From Sinorhizobium kostiense (GTDB lineage: Bacteria > Pseudomonadota > Alphaproteobacteria > Rhizobiales > Rhizobiaceae): a DNA stretch of 64,000 nucleotides. Position 1 is the first letter of the stretch, and each line of letters starts with the position of its first letter. The translations under genes were made by a program, and so were the position numbers. The notes beneath the pieces were generated by a model. The model was not told the origin of the DNA. It saw only the letters and a program-made list of their open reading frames with translations, and did not search any database. Of the stretch, positions 53,346 through 62,802 are shown in pieces. The stretch spans positions 434,001 through 498,000 of the forward strand of contig NZ_JAGILA010000003.1 in assembly GCF_017874595.1 (NCBI RefSeq), read 5' to 3'.

Positions 53346-54608
53346 TTGGCCTATCGCTTCCTGCATACCGCCGACGTTCATCTCGACTCGCCTCTGAAGA
53401 CGCTCGCTCTGCGCAATCCGGAACTCTCCGAACTGCTCGGTCTGGCAACGAGGCGGGCCTTCATCCGCGTGGTCGATCTTTGCCTGGAAGAGCAGGTGGA
53501 CGCGCTTGTTCTTGCTGGCGATCTTTACGATGGCGATCAGACGTCGATGAAAACGGCCCGGTTCATCGCCGAGCAGCTTCGCCGTCTTCATGAGGCGGGC
53601 ATTCGAACCTTCATCATCCGCGGCAATCACGACGCCCTGTCGAAGATCACGACGGAGCTTGTGATGCCGGACACGGTGAAGGTGTTCGGGGCGAGCGCCG
53701 AAGCGGTGGTGATCGACGGTGCCGGCTACTCTCCCATTGCGATCCATGGCCTCAGCTTCGCGAAGCCGCACGCCCCGCAGAGCCTGCTTCGGCACTACGC
53801 GCTTCCAGTCCCGGACGCGGTCAACATCGGCATTATGCATACCAGCCTCGGCGGATCGGAGAAGCATGACCTCTATGCTCCGTGCAGTGTCGCGGACCTA
53901 CAGCAGAGCGGCTTCCGCTACTGGGCTCTCGGTCACATCCACAAGCGGTCGGTGGTCGAAGACGCCGCCTCGGTCATCGTTATGCCGGGCATGCCTCAGG
54001 GGAGGGACATCAATGAAGACGGGCCTAAGTCGATCTCGCTGGTCACGATCAGGGACGACCGGTCGATCGTGGTCGAGGAACGACCGACGGCGGTAGCGCA
54101 ATTTGAGCGCCTTGCCGTTGACGTGTCGGGGGCAACCGACTGGAAGGGCATGATCGGCGAAGTCTCGTCTGGCCTCCACAAACTGCGTGCGTCCGTCACC
54201 GCGGAACACCTAGTGGCACGCGTCCAGATAACCGGAACCAGCGACCTGGCTTGGCGGCTGCGTCGCGATCTCGACCTCGTCCGCACCGAGCTGGAGACCC
54301 GCGGGACGCTCATCGGAAACCTCTGGATCGACAAGGTGCAATCCGTCTGCCTGCCTCCTGGCAGCGTCAACAGTCGGTCGGGAGCGGCAGGGGAGTTGGC
54401 TGCCATCATGGAAGACGAAGTGACTCGGTCGGAAGGCTACCGGCAGGAGCTCAGAGCCATCGCCGAGGAACTGCGCGCGCAGCTTCCAGCCGAGCTTCGC
54501 GAGATGTTCGGCTCCGACGAGGTATCGTTCGAGGAGAATCTCGCCGACGTTGCCAGGGACGGGTCCGCCGAAGTCTTGGCGCGTCTTCGCCGGGAGAAGG
54601 TTGACTGA
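53346..54608 (+). CDS. DNA repair exonuclease, SbcD/Mre11-like (YhaO-type) metallophosphoesterase
   Basis: A 420-aa calcineurin-like phosphoesterase. The di-metal motifs are ADVHLDSP (Asp10, His12), AGDLYDG (Asp59), IRGNHDA (93-97) and LGHIHK further on. This is the YhaO branch rather than classical SbcD, judging by its start HTADVHLDSPL. Translation starts at TTG, 8 nt after GAGG. It forms a nuclease complex with the ATPase encoded next; the stop and start overlap. Likely acts on DNA ends or hairpins, in repair or against invading DNA. Confidence 0.9.
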   Translation: MAYRFLHTADVHLDSPLKTLALRNPELSELLGLATRRAFIRVVDLCLEEQVDALVLAGDLYDGDQTSMKTARFIAEQLRRLHEAGIRTFIIRGNHDALSKITTELVMPDTVKVFGASAEAVVIDGAGYSPIAIHGLSFAKPHAPQSLLRHYALPVPDAVNIGIMHTSLGGSEKHDLYAPCSVADLQQSGFRYWALGHIHKRSVVEDAASVIVMPGMPQGRDINEDGPKSISLVTIRDDRSIVVEERPTAVAQFERLAVDVSGATDWKGMIGEVSSGLHKLRASVTAEHLVARVQITGTSDLAWRLRRDLDLVRTELETRGTLIGNLWIDKVQSVCLPPGSVNSRSGAAGELAAIMEDEVTRSEGYRQELRAIAEELRAQLPAELREMFGSDEVSFEENLADVARDGSAEVLARLRREKVD

Positions 54609-57600
54609 TGCGCATCAACCGGCTTGACCTGACGCGTTATGGCAAATTCACGGATGGCGTCATCGATTTCGGATCTTGTCCCGTCGGCTCGCCCGATCTT
54701 CATATCATCTATGGGCCGAACGAAGCCGGAAAGTCGACGACCTCCGACGCCATCCTGGACCTGATCTTCGGCATCGGCACCACGAGCAAATACGGCTTCC
54801 TGCATCCGTATGCGTCGATGCGGATAGGCGCGAACATCCGCGTCGCCGGAGAGGATCGAGAATTCGTCCGAATCAAGCGTCCGCAGAACAGCCTCCTTGA
54901 CGACGAAGAGCGGATTCTGTCCGACGCTCTGATCAGGGCCGATCTTGGTGGCATCGACCGGAACGCCTTCACGACGATGTTCTCTCTTGACGACGACACG
55001 CTTGAGAGAGGCGGGCAAAGCATTCTTGCAAGCAAAGGCGACCTCGGCGAGCTGCTTTTCTCCGCAAGCGCAGGGCTGTCGGACCTCAGCCGCCAGCTCA
55101 TGGAAATCCGCGGCGAGACCGACGCCTTCTACAGGTACCGTGCACGCAGCGGCGCCCTGGGCGACCTAAAGGCGAGGCTGCAGGATCTAAAGCAGCAGCG
55201 GGAGGCAATCGATCTGCAGGCGAGCGACTTCCAGCGGCTGGTGGCCGAGAGGGATCGATTCAGCCGGCTTTACGACAGCGCCATCGCGGAAAGGACGCAA
55301 ACGCAGAAGCGGATCGATGAAATTAGGCGCATTCTGCAGGCCATTCCTCCCATGGGACGGCTGTCGGGGCTACGGCAGAAGCTGGCCGACCTGGAGGTGG
55401 TTCCGGAGCCGCCGGAATCCTGGCGACAGGAACTACCTCAGCTAAAGAGCAAGGAGATCGAACACCGCGTCAAGCTGGAGGACCTTTCCCGTTCGTCGAC
55501 CTCGTTGCAAGAGGAGATCGCGAGCCTCGAAGCCGATCCCGTCGCGCTCAAGCTGGCCGCCAGTATGGAGGAATTTTCTGAGCTCAAGGCCAGATACCTC
55601 ACGGCCGAGAAGGACATACCAAAGCTTTCGGCGCGCGCAGCCGAGCTTTCGATCGAAAGCATCCTTCTGCTTTTAGGACGACCGGGTGAAGCCTCGCCGA
55701 GCAGGCTTATCCTCGACGCTGCTACCGTCGGAACACTCAGAGCGCTGATCGCCTCGAAGTCCGGCGTAGACGCTCGGAAGGCCGGGGCCGCGGACGAACT
55801 CGCGAAGGCGGAGCACGGCCTGGCGGAGGAAAGCGTCGGCTTTCGGGAGGCCGATGCGCTCCAGTCAGCGGAAAGGACGAAGGCGTTCGACCTGCTTGCC
55901 GCGACTTTGAAGGCGCAGCCCCGGGCGGAAGATGAGCTCGTGCTTCGGTCGCTCGCTCGGCGGCGCGACGCCGCTTCCGGTGCGTTGTCGGAAGCGATGT
56001 CCCGTCTTCTTCCCTGGCGCGGCGCCGTTTCCGAACTCGGTACGATGGCGTGCCCTTCGGCCGCGACAATCGCAAGCTGGAAGAAGCTGTTCAAGAGCAG
56101 CGAAGAAGACTTGAGGTCCGCGCGCGCGGACCTGGAGCGGCTCGAGCCCGAGGCGCGGCGGTTAGAGGCCGAGATAGAAGCGCTGCGTAGTCAGGCCGGG
56201 GATATCGATGAGGCTACCGCCACGGCAAGTCGCATGTCCCGTGACAGGGCGTGGGTGGAACATCGTCAGACGATGGACGCCGCGTCGGCGGACCTGTTCG
56301 AGGCAGCGATGATGGCCGACGATCGTCTTCTCTCTCAACGCCTGCTGCATTATGCGGAGCTAGGTAAGCTCAAGCAGCTTCTGCAGCGCCGCGCAACAGT
56401 GCGATCGGACATCCAAACGGTTCTTGAGTCCCATAAGCGCGCCGAGGGCGAACTCGAGAAGCTCAGATCAGAGGTCGCTGAGAAGGTGAGCACGATCTCT
56501 CCCGACCTTCGGCTCGCCGCCGATCCGCAGGAATTGGAAGAATGGCTTTGTAATCGAGATGCGGCTCTCAAGGCGCGGGATGATCTTGCCGCCGTCGAGC
56601 AGGACATGGCCGATGTCCGGGATCGACTAGCTCAAGCGAGACGTTTGCTAACGCAGGCGCTGAGTGGTGCCGAAGTGCGCTTCCATCCGGACGCCGATCT
56701 AGCGGGACTGGCGTCCGCTGCAGACGAAGCGCTGCAAGCGTACAACGAAGCGCTGTCTCATGCGAGACGGATGGAGCGTCTCAGGAAGGATGTCCTGGAG
56801 CGCCGAAACACGCTCCACGTGGCGGAGGGGGCGGCGGAAGAATGGGCGCTGGCCTGGAAGACGACCTGCGAAGCATGCTGGCTTGGCGAGCTGAATGGCC
56901 TTCCCAGCGTCGACGCGGTCACGGAGATCCTATCGACGCTGGAAAAGCTTGCATCAGCCATAGAGACCAAGGACACATTGATCGACCGCATTCAAAAGAT
57001 GGAGAAGGACAAAGCGCAGTTTCAGGCGAGGGTGCTTGAGCTCTGCAGCATGCTCTCGATCCCGCCCGACGGATCACCGGGCGAGCTCGCCCAAGCGGTG
57101 GTCGAGAAGGTCCGAGGGGCGGGACTTAATCAGGAGCGCCTCGAAAAACTGGAGCGCGATCTCGATACAGCCCGGAAGGAGGAACACGGCCTGAGGCTGG
57201 AGCAGCAGCTTCTGGAAGCACGGGCGCGCAAGATGATCGAGTTCTTCGGAGTAGATACGCTGGACGAGGTTGAGGCATATTGCGACCTCGCAGGCAGGCG
57301 TCGGGAACTGTCGCGATCGATCTTTGAGCTGGAGCAGGAGCTTATCGAAAGCAGCGGCGCGAGCGACATCGCAGGCGTCGAGACACTGGTCGGCGTCGCA
57401 GACAAGATGGAACTCGAAGAGGAGCTTGCCCGGCTTACGCCAGTCCTGGAGGATCAGGACCTCAGGTGCAGCGAAGTGTTCAGAGACCGTTCTAGGGCGC
57501 AGGACGCCATCGATGCCATCGGGGGCGATTCAATGGTCGCGCAGATCGAGGAGCAGCGGCGAACGACCATTCTGGAAATAGAGGACGGCGCTCGCCGTTA

Positions 57601-58108
57601 CATGGAGCTGCGCGCGGGAATTGCGGCGGCGGAGCACGGTCTCCGGCTATACAGGGATCGTCATCGCAGCGGCATGATGGCTCGGGCGTCGGCAGCCTTT
57701 AGGACGATAAGCCGCGGAGCCTACCAAGGCGTCGCCGCCCAGCCTGGCAAGGATGGAGACGTCCTGATCGCGGTAACGGCGGCTGGCGGTTCGAAGGCTG
57801 CAGACGAACTGTCCAAGGGCGCTCGCTTCCAGTTGTACCTAGCCCTCCGGGTGGCCGGATATCACGAATTCGTCGGCAATCGGGTGTCGGTGCCGTTCAT
57901 CGCCGACGATATCATGGAAACGTTCGACGACTTCCGCGCGGAGGAAGCTTTCAAGCTGTTTGCGGAGATGGCGCAGCGTGGCCAGGTCATCTACCTGACG
58001 CACCACCGGCACCTTACAGACATCGCGCGGAAGGTCTGCCCCGGAGTCCGGCTCCACGATCTTGATAAGGTCGGGGCGACCAGGCTCGAGATCGTCGCGG
58101 CCGAATAG
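54608..58108 (+). CDS. SMC-like AAA ATPase, SbcC/Rad50-like (YhaN-type)
   Basis: An 1166-aa coiled-coil ATPase. Walker A is GPNEAGKST (residues 36-44). A long coiled coil of Leu/Glu/Arg-rich heptads runs from about residue 180 to 1000. The C-terminal lobe has the signature-like LSKGARFQLYLALR and Walker B/D-loop VPFIADDIMETFDD, followed by the switch His in THHRHL. It is the ATPase partner of the preceding YhaO-type nuclease. I see no zinc-hook CxxC in the middle, consistent with the YhaN branch rather than Rad50. Confidence 0.9.
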   Translation: MRINRLDLTRYGKFTDGVIDFGSCPVGSPDLHIIYGPNEAGKSTTSDAILDLIFGIGTTSKYGFLHPYASMRIGANIRVAGEDREFVRIKRPQNSLLDDEERILSDALIRADLGGIDRNAFTTMFSLDDDTLERGGQSILASKGDLGELLFSASAGLSDLSRQLMEIRGETDAFYRYRARSGALGDLKARLQDLKQQREAIDLQASDFQRLVAERDRFSRLYDSAIAERTQTQKRIDEIRRILQAIPPMGRLSGLRQKLADLEVVPEPPESWRQELPQLKSKEIEHRVKLEDLSRSSTSLQEEIASLEADPVALKLAASMEEFSELKARYLTAEKDIPKLSARAAELSIESILLLLGRPGEASPSRLILDAATVGTLRALIASKSGVDARKAGAADELAKAEHGLAEESVGFREADALQSAERTKAFDLLAATLKAQPRAEDELVLRSLARRRDAASGALSEAMSRLLPWRGAVSELGTMACPSAATIASWKKLFKSSEEDLRSARADLERLEPEARRLEAEIEALRSQAGDIDEATATASRMSRDRAWVEHRQTMDAASADLFEAAMMADDRLLSQRLLHYAELGKLKQLLQRRATVRSDIQTVLESHKRAEGELEKLRSEVAEKVSTISPDLRLAADPQELEEWLCNRDAALKARDDLAAVEQDMADVRDRLAQARRLLTQALSGAEVRFHPDADLAGLASAADEALQAYNEALSHARRMERLRKDVLERRNTLHVAEGAAEEWALAWKTTCEACWLGELNGLPSVDAVTEILSTLEKLASAIETKDTLIDRIQKMEKDKAQFQARVLELCSMLSIPPDGSPGELAQAVVEKVRGAGLNQERLEKLERDLDTARKEEHGLRLEQQLLEARARKMIEFFGVDTLDEVEAYCDLAGRRRELSRSIFELEQELIESSGASDIAGVETLVGVADKMELEEELARLTPVLEDQDLRCSEVFRDRSRAQDAIDAIGGDSMVAQIEEQRRTTILEIEDGARRYMELRAGIAAAEHGLRLYRDRHRSGMMARASAAFRTISRGAYQGVAAQPGKDGDVLIAVTAAGGSKAADELSKGARFQLYLALRVAGYHEFVGNRVSVPFIADDIMETFDDFRAEEAFKLFAEMAQRGQVIYLTHHRHLTDIARKVCPGVRLHDLDKVGATRLEIVAAE

Positions 58109-58168
58109 AAGACGCGTGATCAGGATACGAGACCTGCAACTTTCGCGGACGAAAGCGAAAAACACCCC

Positions 58169-58918
58169 ATGGCAAACGACATTCCTTCGACGCTCGCGCT
58201 CCTGATCGACGGCGACAACGCCTCGCCGAAGATCATTGCCGGCCTGCTCGCTGAAATCGCCAACTACGGCACTGCCAGCGTCAAGCGTGTCTATGGCGAT
58301 TGGACCAAACCCGATCTCAATGGCTGGAAGGAATGCCTGCTTGAGCATTCGCTCCAGCCGGTCCAGCAGTTCTCCTATACATCCGGCAAGAACGCTACCG
58401 ATGGTGCGATGATCATCGATGCGATGGACCTGCTCTATACGGGCCGCTTCTCTGGTTTTTGCGTTGTGTCGAGCGACAGCGATTTCGCAAGGCTCGCGGC
58501 ACGGATCCGCGAACAGGGCGTAACGGTATACGGGTTTGGCGAGCGGAAGACGCCTCGCCCGTTCATCACGGCCTGCGACAAGTTCGTCTACTTCGACGTG
58601 CTGAAAGCGCCGGGAGAAGAAGTGCTGGCAACCCCTGCTGCGCAGCAAGAGGCGAAGGCAAAGGCGACGAAAAACGCCAGGGATAAGACGCTGCTCTCCA
58701 TGCTCCGGAACGCCGTGGTTGCCGTTTCCGATGAGACCGGCTGGGCCAATCTCGCCGCCGTCGGCAGTCACGTGGCAAAACAAAAGCCGGATTTCGACTG
58801 CCGGAACTATGGTTTTGCTCGGCTGAGCGATCTCGTCGAAGCGACGGCAAAGTTCGAGCTGGACCGATCCGGCAAAGCACAAAAAGGCATTCTCGTCCGG
58901 CTTTTGCGCCCAAACTGA
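58169..58918 (+). CDS. NYN-domain protein with C-terminal OST-HTH/LOTUS domain
   Basis: A 249-aa protein. The N-terminal NYN (PIN-like) ribonuclease domain shows acidic residues Asp14 and Asp16 (LLIDGDNA), a mid-domain IIDAMDLL and VVSSDSDFARL. The C-terminal 75 residues (LLSMLRNAVVAV...GWANLAAVGSHV...GFARLSDLVEA) match the OST-HTH/LOTUS fold, an RNA-binding winged helix. Such LabA/DUF88-type proteins are putative RNases. It lies 60 bp behind the YhaN-like gene, so it may belong to the same functional unit. Confidence 0.88.
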   Translation: MANDIPSTLALLIDGDNASPKIIAGLLAEIANYGTASVKRVYGDWTKPDLNGWKECLLEHSLQPVQQFSYTSGKNATDGAMIIDAMDLLYTGRFSGFCVVSSDSDFARLAARIREQGVTVYGFGERKTPRPFITACDKFVYFDVLKAPGEEVLATPAAQQEAKAKATKNARDKTLLSMLRNAVVAVSDETGWANLAAVGSHVAKQKPDFDCRNYGFARLSDLVEATAKFELDRSGKAQKGILVRLLRPN

Positions 58919-59360
58919 ACAAAGGAAGGCGCCGAGTCGAGACAATGGCACATAGCAGTCTTGGGCCAGAATACGCGGGCCTTCCGCTACAAAGCTCTTG
59001 AACTCCGCGCTTCCAGATCAGACGAAATGCGCAAGGGCCGGCCGCTGCACGTCACCGCTCGCCTTCCCTGCGCGAGAATTCGTTGGCCCGTTCGGGGTCG
59101 TCTGCAGCAATGGCCTTCAAGAACCAGCACCGCGGACTCGTCTACCACTGAAAGGACCATGGTGTTGAGCTCGGGAAACAGAGGAGCCTACTTGCTGCGG
59201 CCCTCTTCGGCATTCCAGGCAACGGGAGCTCTCGGACTGATCCGTTCGATCGAACCGCCGGCTCCTCGGTGCGGACGTCTTTTTGGGGCCGGAGAGACTT
59301 TACAGCAAATCCTAGACGCAGCGTCCTCCGGAGGAGCGACGATGATCGCGACGAACTCGC
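58919..59360. other. Intergenic region without a confident gene
   Basis: A 442-bp stretch between converging genes. Open frames on both strands (for example a plus-strand one from 58961) show no ribosome site, no domain and biased composition, so I reject them. A segment starting MAFKNQHRGLVYH at 59110 is stopped by TGA after 13 codons and might be a gene fragment. No strong terminator was found. Confidence 0.4.
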
Positions 59361-60992
59361 CTAGCCAAAGACTGACGTCAGATGATCCGGCAGCGATTCC
59401 TGGCGGGGGTTGAGGCCCGCGCACCGATCGCAGCAATATCTGAAGCGCTGAGGCTTGCTCTCTTTGGCAAAAACCGAGGTTAAAATGCCCCGTCCAAGTC
59501 CTTGGCGCGCGGTCACTTTCGGGCCCTCGAAATACTCGACGAGCACCTTGCGGAAGCAGTCCTTCGACCCAAGCAGGGCGGCGAGGTCGTCTATTTGAGA
59601 GAACCGCCGCAGCAACATCGCCCGCGCCGTGACCTCGTCGAGTCCCGAACCACTCGCGGTCTTTTCGGCCATGAACCGAAGAAGTCCGACATCACGGCCG
59701 GCACGGCGACCGGTTTCAGTGAACGTAACGGCGACGGACTGCTTGCCGTCGCGACCAGCTCGGCCGAACTCCTGCAGATAGTCCTCCACCGATGCTGGCT
59801 GCTGCCAATGGATCACCAAACGGACGTCTGGAACATCTAAACCCATGCCGAACGCGCTGGTGCAGATGATGTGGTTGACGAGCGGACGGCTTTCTCCTTG
59901 AAACCTCTTCAGCAGTTCCTGCCGATCCCACTCAGTTCCAAGTTTCGAATGATAGAAGGGAATGTCCAGGCCATCGCTGCTGAGATTACTCTGCAATTCC
60001 TGCCCGATCCGCGCGGTCGGTACGAAGATCATCGCCTTGCGACTGGCAAACATTGGAAGCCGTAGCAGTTTGGTGATCTCGCGGTGACGAGCTGAGGCCG
60101 GAGCGCTCCACCGGATCAGCGCTATGTTTGGACGGTCGACGCCGCGGACGAACACTGTCGCGTCCTCGATGCCTAGCGACGAAAGGATTCGCTTCTGCAT
60201 GGCCTGTCCCGCAGTCGCAGTGAAGGCAAGGATCGGAGGCGAACCGAGGCTGGCACGGACCTCGCGCAGGCGCCCATATTCTGGCCGGAAGTCACGGCCC
60301 CATTGATCGACGCAGTGGGCCTCGTCGACGACGAGGTACTCGGGCCGGGTGCGCGACAGTGCGTCGCGTTCTCCCTGCCGCTTTACAAAGAAGCGCTCGG
60401 GAGCAACGTAAAGGAACTTCACTGCGTTCTTCCCAATCAAGTGATAGCGGATCTCCTTTTCCTCAGATCCGAGTGCGCTGTTGATAAACGTGGCAGGTAT
60501 CTTTTTTCGCAAGAGCCCGGAGACCTGGTCGCTCATGAGGGTCTTGAGGGGGCTGACGATGATCGTAAGCCCACGGCGAAGCAGGGCAGGGAGTTGGAAG
60601 CACAGCGACTTCCCTGATCCAGTGGGACTGACGACCAGGATCGATTTCCCTGCCAGCGCCGCAAGGACGATTGGAAGCTGCCCTCCTCGAAAATGGGACG
60701 CGCCGAACAGCCGGAGGGCGGGGCCGAAGTTCATGTCCGATTCGAGTGCGCGGGCTTCTTCATCCAGCCAGCGGGCGAGACGCATCGCCCATCGTTCGAT
60801 CACCCGGCGTGCCAGGCCCCCGGCGAGGTTGGGGTGATGCGCCGCATGGCAGCCGTCACAAAGGGTGACAAGGTTCGAGAGCGCGTCGGAGCCGCCCATC
60901 GATCTCGGAAGGAGATGATGGACATCGGCGTTGCTCGAACTCAGCTTCGTGGAACACGAGACGCACTGGTATCCGTCTCGCTCAAGAACCAA
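59361..60992 (-). CDS. HNH domain-RecQ-like helicase fusion protein
   Basis: A 543-aa protein. Residues 1-55 form an HNH module with zinc cysteines 10, 13, 45 and 48 and the HH pair at 25-26 (DVHHLLPRSMGG). Residues about 90-450 form a RecQ-family DEAH helicase: PTGSGKS (123-129), VVDEAHCVDQWG (DEAH at 223-226) and QEFGRAGRDG. No RQC or HRDC domain is present; the end carries CCDRCAG. The start is a TTG inside ETRRLVLERDGYQC; the frame upstream is stopped by TAA at 61005-61007, and the natural N-terminus may be missing. Nuclease-helicase coupling suggests repair or antiphage defence. Confidence 0.85.
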   Translation of the reverse strand: MVLERDGYQCVSCSTKLSSSNADVHHLLPRSMGGSDALSNLVTLCDGCHAAHHPNLAGGLARRVIERWAMRLARWLDEEARALESDMNFGPALRLFGASHFRGGQLPIVLAALAGKSILVVSPTGSGKSLCFQLPALLRRGLTIIVSPLKTLMSDQVSGLLRKKIPATFINSALGSEEKEIRYHLIGKNAVKFLYVAPERFFVKRQGERDALSRTRPEYLVVDEAHCVDQWGRDFRPEYGRLREVRASLGSPPILAFTATAGQAMQKRILSSLGIEDATVFVRGVDRPNIALIRWSAPASARHREITKLLRLPMFASRKAMIFVPTARIGQELQSNLSSDGLDIPFYHSKLGTEWDRQELLKRFQGESRPLVNHIICTSAFGMGLDVPDVRLVIHWQQPASVEDYLQEFGRAGRDGKQSVAVTFTETGRRAGRDVGLLRFMAEKTASGSGLDEVTARAMLLRRFSQIDDLAALLGSKDCFRKVLVEYFEGPKVTARQGLGRGILTSVFAKESKPQRFRYCCDRCAGLNPRQESLPDHLTSVFG

Positions 60993-61477
60993 GCGTCGCG
61001 TCTCTTACCAGTTCCTCACCAGACCGAACTCGTCACACGTTTGCCTCGCTCGCGAAGATGCCGGAAACTCGCTGATAAAAAGTAACTGCTAGGCGCCGCT
61101 CTCGCGCTCGTTCGGTGAACTGAGCGTTGTTGACGGAGGCACCCGGCCGCTCGCCTCCTTTGATAGGGGAAGTCTGACCCGTGCGCGGTTTGCTGCACGG
61201 GCGTCGCCAAAGAGCCGCAGGGCAGCGTTCCCATACCCGTTCGAGCCGCTCCTCGTCTTGTATCGTGCGAGCGGCTGCGAGTGTGCCCGCAAGACGCGGC
61301 GGATGCACGCCCTCGTGGAAGCGCTGAAGAATTCGATCGGCCGATCGGCTCGTCCTTCGAGACAAGGTATTCAAAGACGACGCGCCCAGGCAGCTATGCC
61401 GCGCTCTGGGTCATGCTGGGTCCGTCTTGACTAGGGTTTACCAAGCGGCGATGCTTCCTCACGGACGAGGAGCAGCC
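60993..61477. other. Intergenic region upstream of the HNH-helicase gene
   Basis: This 485-bp stretch holds the upstream region of the helicase gene (minus strand) and of the small gene at 61478 (plus strand). The minus strand continues the helicase frame with VRNW before a TAA, hinting at a lost N-terminus. Long Arg/Ser-rich frames on the minus strand (61033-61374) have no recognisable features. No repeat or RNA gene was found. Confidence 0.4.
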
Positions 61478-61825
61478 ATGATGACTTACGACTGGCAAGA
61501 CACTCTCTTGGGCGAAGGGGACCTGGCAAGACGCGCGGCGGCAATGGTGCCCAGGATGCTAGCGCACCCAGCGGTCACTCTCGACCAGGTCTCGCAACTT
61601 CGAGGTCACATCGACGACTGCATCGGCAGGCTCGGAACCCTGCTCGTCGAAATGGAGAATGCCGGAGCCGATCAGGTCTTCGTCGGGGCCGCGCGCACGA
61701 TACGTGATGCATGGCAGAGCCTTGCCCATAAAGCCGCTGAGAGGTCGCGATTGTTCGAAATTGGCTTCGTTGACGTCCGCCCCACGCTGACGGACACCAA
61801 GGATCAGGGCGTGGCCACGCACTAG
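61478..61825 (+). CDS. Small hypothetical protein
   Basis: A 115-aa soluble protein starting MMTYDWQDTLLGEG, with a GAGGAG ribosome site 5 nt upstream (an ATG 3 nt later fits equally). The sequence is helical and acidic at the start, and codon use looks protein-like; the middle reads LRGHIDDCIGRLGTLLVEME. I recognise no family. It stands alone between the HNH-helicase gene and the broken resolvase. Confidence 0.55.
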   Translation: MMTYDWQDTLLGEGDLARRAAAMVPRMLAHPAVTLDQVSQLRGHIDDCIGRLGTLLVEMENAGADQVFVGAARTIRDAWQSLAHKAAERSRLFEIGFVDVRPTLTDTKDQGVATH

Positions 61826-62045
61826 TTGATCAGCCGAATGCTGGTGATCCGCTGTTACCGCGAGACCATGCGGCCTAGTGCAATCCCTAAGTTTCAGCTT
61901 GCGACCCGTCTCAGCACCTCAGCAAGGCGGCCGCCACCGCTGGGGACCATGGGCCCATGCGAAACTACGACGCGGATCATGTCCGTCGACATCCTGCGGC
62001 CGCACTCCGCGGGTGCTTGCCGACCTGCCTCAGCGAGACAGGAAT

Positions 62046-62398
62046 ATGGGAGCAATTCTCGGCTACGCGCGCGTATTGACCGGTGATCAGGATGTCGCTG
62101 GCCAGACGATGCGGCTCGAACAGGCCGGCGCCACCAGGGTTTTCACCGACATCAGATCAGGCAAGAGCATGGACCGTCCCGGCCTAGCCGAGCTGCTGAC
62201 CCGCCCCGGCGACACGCCGTCGTGCGGCTCGATCGGCTCGGACGGTCACTGGCGGAGCTTTTGGAAACGATGAAGATACTGCGAGAGCGACAGATCGACC
62301 TTCTCAGTCTCGAGGAGAAGATCGGCACATCCTCGGCCGCCGGTGAGTTGATCTTCCACGTGTTCGGCGTCATTGCGCATTTCGAGCGGCGGCTGATT
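62046..62398 (+). pseudogene. Truncated, frameshifted serine resolvase (Tn3-type DNA invertase)
   Basis: The first part encodes GAILGYARVLTGDQDVAGQT, the classic resolvase N-terminus with its catalytic-site region (the usual serine reads Leu here: RVLTGDQD for RVSTxDQ). Near 62215-62222 the frame shifts, and the next frame continues with VRLDRLGRSLAELLE, EEKIGTSSAAGEL and VIAHFERRLI. Homology ends at 62398, only 8 bp before the cold-shock start; the DNA-binding domain is missing. This is a mobile-element scar. Confidence 0.82.
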
Positions 62399-62406
62399 AG
62401 GATTTC

Positions 62407-62610
62407 ATGGCAGCCGGTACGGCAAAGTTTTTCAACCAGGATAAGGGCTTCGGCTTCATCACGCCTGACAATGGTGCGGCAGATGTGTTCGTCCATGTGT
62501 CGGCGGTGCAGGGCTCCGCGCTTCTTCGAGACGGACAGAAGGTCAGCTACGAGCTGGGCCAGGACCGCAAGACCGGAAAGTCGAAGGCGGAAAACGTCAG
62601 ATCAATTTGA
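62407..62610 (+). CDS. Cold-shock protein (CspA family)
   Basis: A 67-aa cold-shock domain protein with RNP1 KGFGFI (residues 13-18) and RNP2 VFVHV (27-31). It binds single-stranded RNA or DNA as a chaperone. The gene starts only 8 bp after the resolvase remnant, so its normal long 5' untranslated region, which gives cold induction in CspA-type genes, has been replaced. Expression would depend on upstream resolvase-derived sequence. No good Shine-Dalgarno is visible (ATTAGGATTTC). Confidence 0.9.
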   Translation: MAAGTAKFFNQDKGFGFITPDNGAADVFVHVSAVQGSALLRDGQKVSYELGQDRKTGKSKAENVRSI

Positions 62611-62802
62611 CCGTCACCTTCATCAAAGTTTCGCGACTTGCGTCGCCGCCTTATTCTTTCTCGACACAGCTTCGATCACTTGAGGATGCTCGACTGCACG
62701 CGCCTTTATCCCGCGAACGACCGGTTGTTCGGCCGGTCCTTACCCGCTACGGGAGTCTGTGAAAATTAGCGTCCGACGGACCTTTCCTCCCCAGCGGATC
62801 GC

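Noticed and set aside
53142..53867. 241-aa minus-strand open frame upstream of the peptide gene
   Set aside because: It is the antisense shadow of the SbcD-like gene and its upstream region; not a fourth cassette gene.
58961..59413. 150-aa plus-strand open frame
   Set aside because: No ribosome site, no domain and a composition like non-coding GC-rich DNA; it also runs into the end of the helicase gene.
61033..61374. 113-aa minus-strand open frame upstream of the HNH-helicase gene
   Set aside because: Arg/Ser-rich with no recognisable motif or ribosome site; not in the frame of the helicase.
62719..62738. Terminator after the cold-shock gene
   Set aside because: Only a 6-bp stem with an 8-nt loop and no U-tract, more than 100 bp from the stop codon; too weak to list as a feature.
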